5,750 nucleotides of DNA from Desulfobacteraceae bacterium (GTDB lineage Bacteria; Desulfobacterota; Desulfobacteria; Desulfobacterales; Desulfosarcinaceae), in the NCBI GenBank assembly GCA_027025615.1, contig JALVQM010000003.1, forward strand, positions 1 to 5,750, read 5' to 3'. Made by a program: the position numbers and the translations under genes. Positions 5,090 to 5,750 of the stretch are shown piece after piece; position 1 is the stretch's first letter, and each line of letters begins with the position of its first letter. The notes beneath the pieces are model-generated. The model did not search any database, was not told the origin of the DNA, and was given only the letters and a program-made list of their open reading frames with translations.

Positions 5090-5300
5090 GCTGACCATTG
5101 TCCTTAATGAGACAAACGGGAACAACCGGATAAACGTTAAAAGTTTTCGTCATTGTCTGCTGACCTGACTATCATAATCATCTGTTCAAGGCAATCCGCG
5201 ACAGGTTGTTTAAATTGTGGAATCTGGTTGGTCTTTGATGCTTGAAAACAACTTGCAACGATGGCAATCTTGAACACTGTCCAGGGGGTAGCATGGCTGC
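5090..5300. other. divergent intergenic region, nothing firm seen
   Basis: The stretch between the membrane-protein gene (minus) and the FliK-like gene (plus). Candidate elements are weak: TTGAAA at 5242-5247 with AATCTT 18 bp on for the plus strand, and TATGAT around 5170 on the minus strand without a matching -35. No RNA gene or strong hairpin was found. Confidence 0.35.
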
Positions 5301-5657
5301 ATGAACACCAAATCGGTCAGGGCGATGAAAATTTTCAAGGTACTGCCGGCAAAGCCGACAGTTCCGGGGCAAGCTATCGAATTGCAGTCTGCCAAAGCAG
5401 GGGACCGGCTTCAGGCAATTGTATTGCAATTGATGGACGAGGGTAAAGTCCTCATGGAACTGGGCGGCATGAAGGTTGAAGCCAGGCTTGATTTCCAGGT
5501 CAGCCAGGGGCAGAAGCTCGACCTTGTGGTCGTAAAAAACGGGTTTCCCCTGTGGCTGAGGAAAATGGCCGGCGGGAAAGTCAACCGCACTTTTGGATCT
5601 TCGGCCGGATCAGCCCGGGAGTCGCTGGCTGAAAAAGTTCAGCTTAAACTTGCGTAA
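5301..5657 (+). CDS. short protein resembling the N-terminal part of FliK-like hook-length control proteins
   Basis: A 118-residue protein. Its core, about residues 32-88, reads as a small beta-rich unit: GDRLQAIVLQLMDEGKVLMELGG, then MKVEARLDFQVSQGQKLDLVVVKNG and a closing LWLRKM. This pattern (molecule-length GxxLxAxVL...G...hxhGG...hxAxh...h.xGQxLxLxV) is what I associate with the N-terminal half of FliK-like flagellar hook-length control proteins in anaerobic bacteria, but those are several hundred residues long. Here the frame ends at 118 with a Ser/Ala/Lys-rich tail, so it is a stand-alone short form, a truncated gene, or an unrelated look-alike. The start is uncertain: ATG 5301 has AGGGGG 12 nt upstream; ATG 5325 has AGGG only 2 nt away. 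No other flagellar gene is visible in the window. Confidence 0.6.
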   Translation: MNTKSVRAMKIFKVLPAKPTVPGQAIELQSAKAGDRLQAIVLQLMDEGKVLMELGGMKVEARLDFQVSQGQKLDLVVVKNGFPLWLRKMAGGKVNRTFGSSAGSARESLAEKVQLKLA

Positions 5658-5750
5658 CGGTGCTGAGAGAGCCAATTCTAATAGATGCCTCATATGCTTC
5701 ATAGTGGGATGTCCGCATAAGTGCAGAAATTGTCGCCTTTCAGATATTAC
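5658..5750 (+). other. right edge with unassigned frame carrying a CxxxCxxC motif
   Basis: One plus-strand frame is open to the edge and reads GCPHKCRNCRLSDI from 5707 onward. The CxxxCxxC spacing is that of radical-SAM [4Fe-4S] sites, but no good start or ribosome-binding site lies between the stop at 5657 and this motif. It may be coincidence, the body of a gene begun at an unusual codon, or part of an element end. Not called as a gene. Confidence 0.2.

Noticed and set aside
4629..5153. 174-codon minus-strand frame overlapping the membrane-protein gene
   Set aside because: It reads the same DNA in another frame, giving a His/Arg/Ser-rich sequence without domains, while the overlapping frame encodes three well-formed membrane helices.

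Overview
The window looks like part of an anaerobic bacterial chromosome. The best guess is a sulfate-reducing or syntrophic member of the Desulfobacterota (old Deltaproteobacteria), with anaerobic Firmicutes as the alternative. This rests on family knowledge: paired MinD-type ATPases with an inserted 2[4Fe-4S] ferredoxin domain, together with NifX/NifB-type cofactor-binding proteins, are typical of strict anaerobes and resemble the orange-protein (ORP) clusters of Desulfovibrio. No rRNA, tRNA, CRISPR array or complete mobile element was seen.

Region 1 (1-3303, minus strand) is one compact operon. In transcription order it holds a NifX-like protein with a GTG start (3303-2935), a ferredoxin-MinD ATPase (2938-2090, ATGA overlap), a second ferredoxin-MinD ATPase (2059-1181), a second NifX-like protein (1158-778), an FmdB-type zinc ribbon with a Cys/Gly-rich tail (729-481), a degenerate receiver-domain protein (461-90), and possibly the first codons of a further gene running off the left edge (58-1). 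The two ATPases are flanked by the two small cofactor-binding proteins. The likely theme is ATP-dependent handling of a metal or Fe-S cofactor, or partner switching; the substrate cannot be read from sequence.

Region 2 (3304-3597) is a divergent control region. The minus strand carries a sigma70-like promoter (TTGACA, 17 bp, TATCTA) for the operon, and the plus strand a weaker one (TTGACC, 17 bp, TAAAAG) for the HNH gene. Several short inverted repeats lie on and around them and are operator candidates. I found no sigma54 -24/-12 element, unlike the sigma54-controlled ORP operons of Desulfovibrio.

Region 3 (3598-4563) holds an HNH endonuclease-family gene (plus) convergent with a small unrecognised protein (minus). 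The latter is two gapless 55-residue repeats, each ending in CQLGxF.

Region 4 (4564-5750) is sparse. It has a 100-residue three-helix membrane protein (minus), a divergent short protein resembling the N-terminal part of FliK-like flagellar hook-length control proteins (plus), and a right edge with an unassigned reading frame showing a CxxxCxxC motif.
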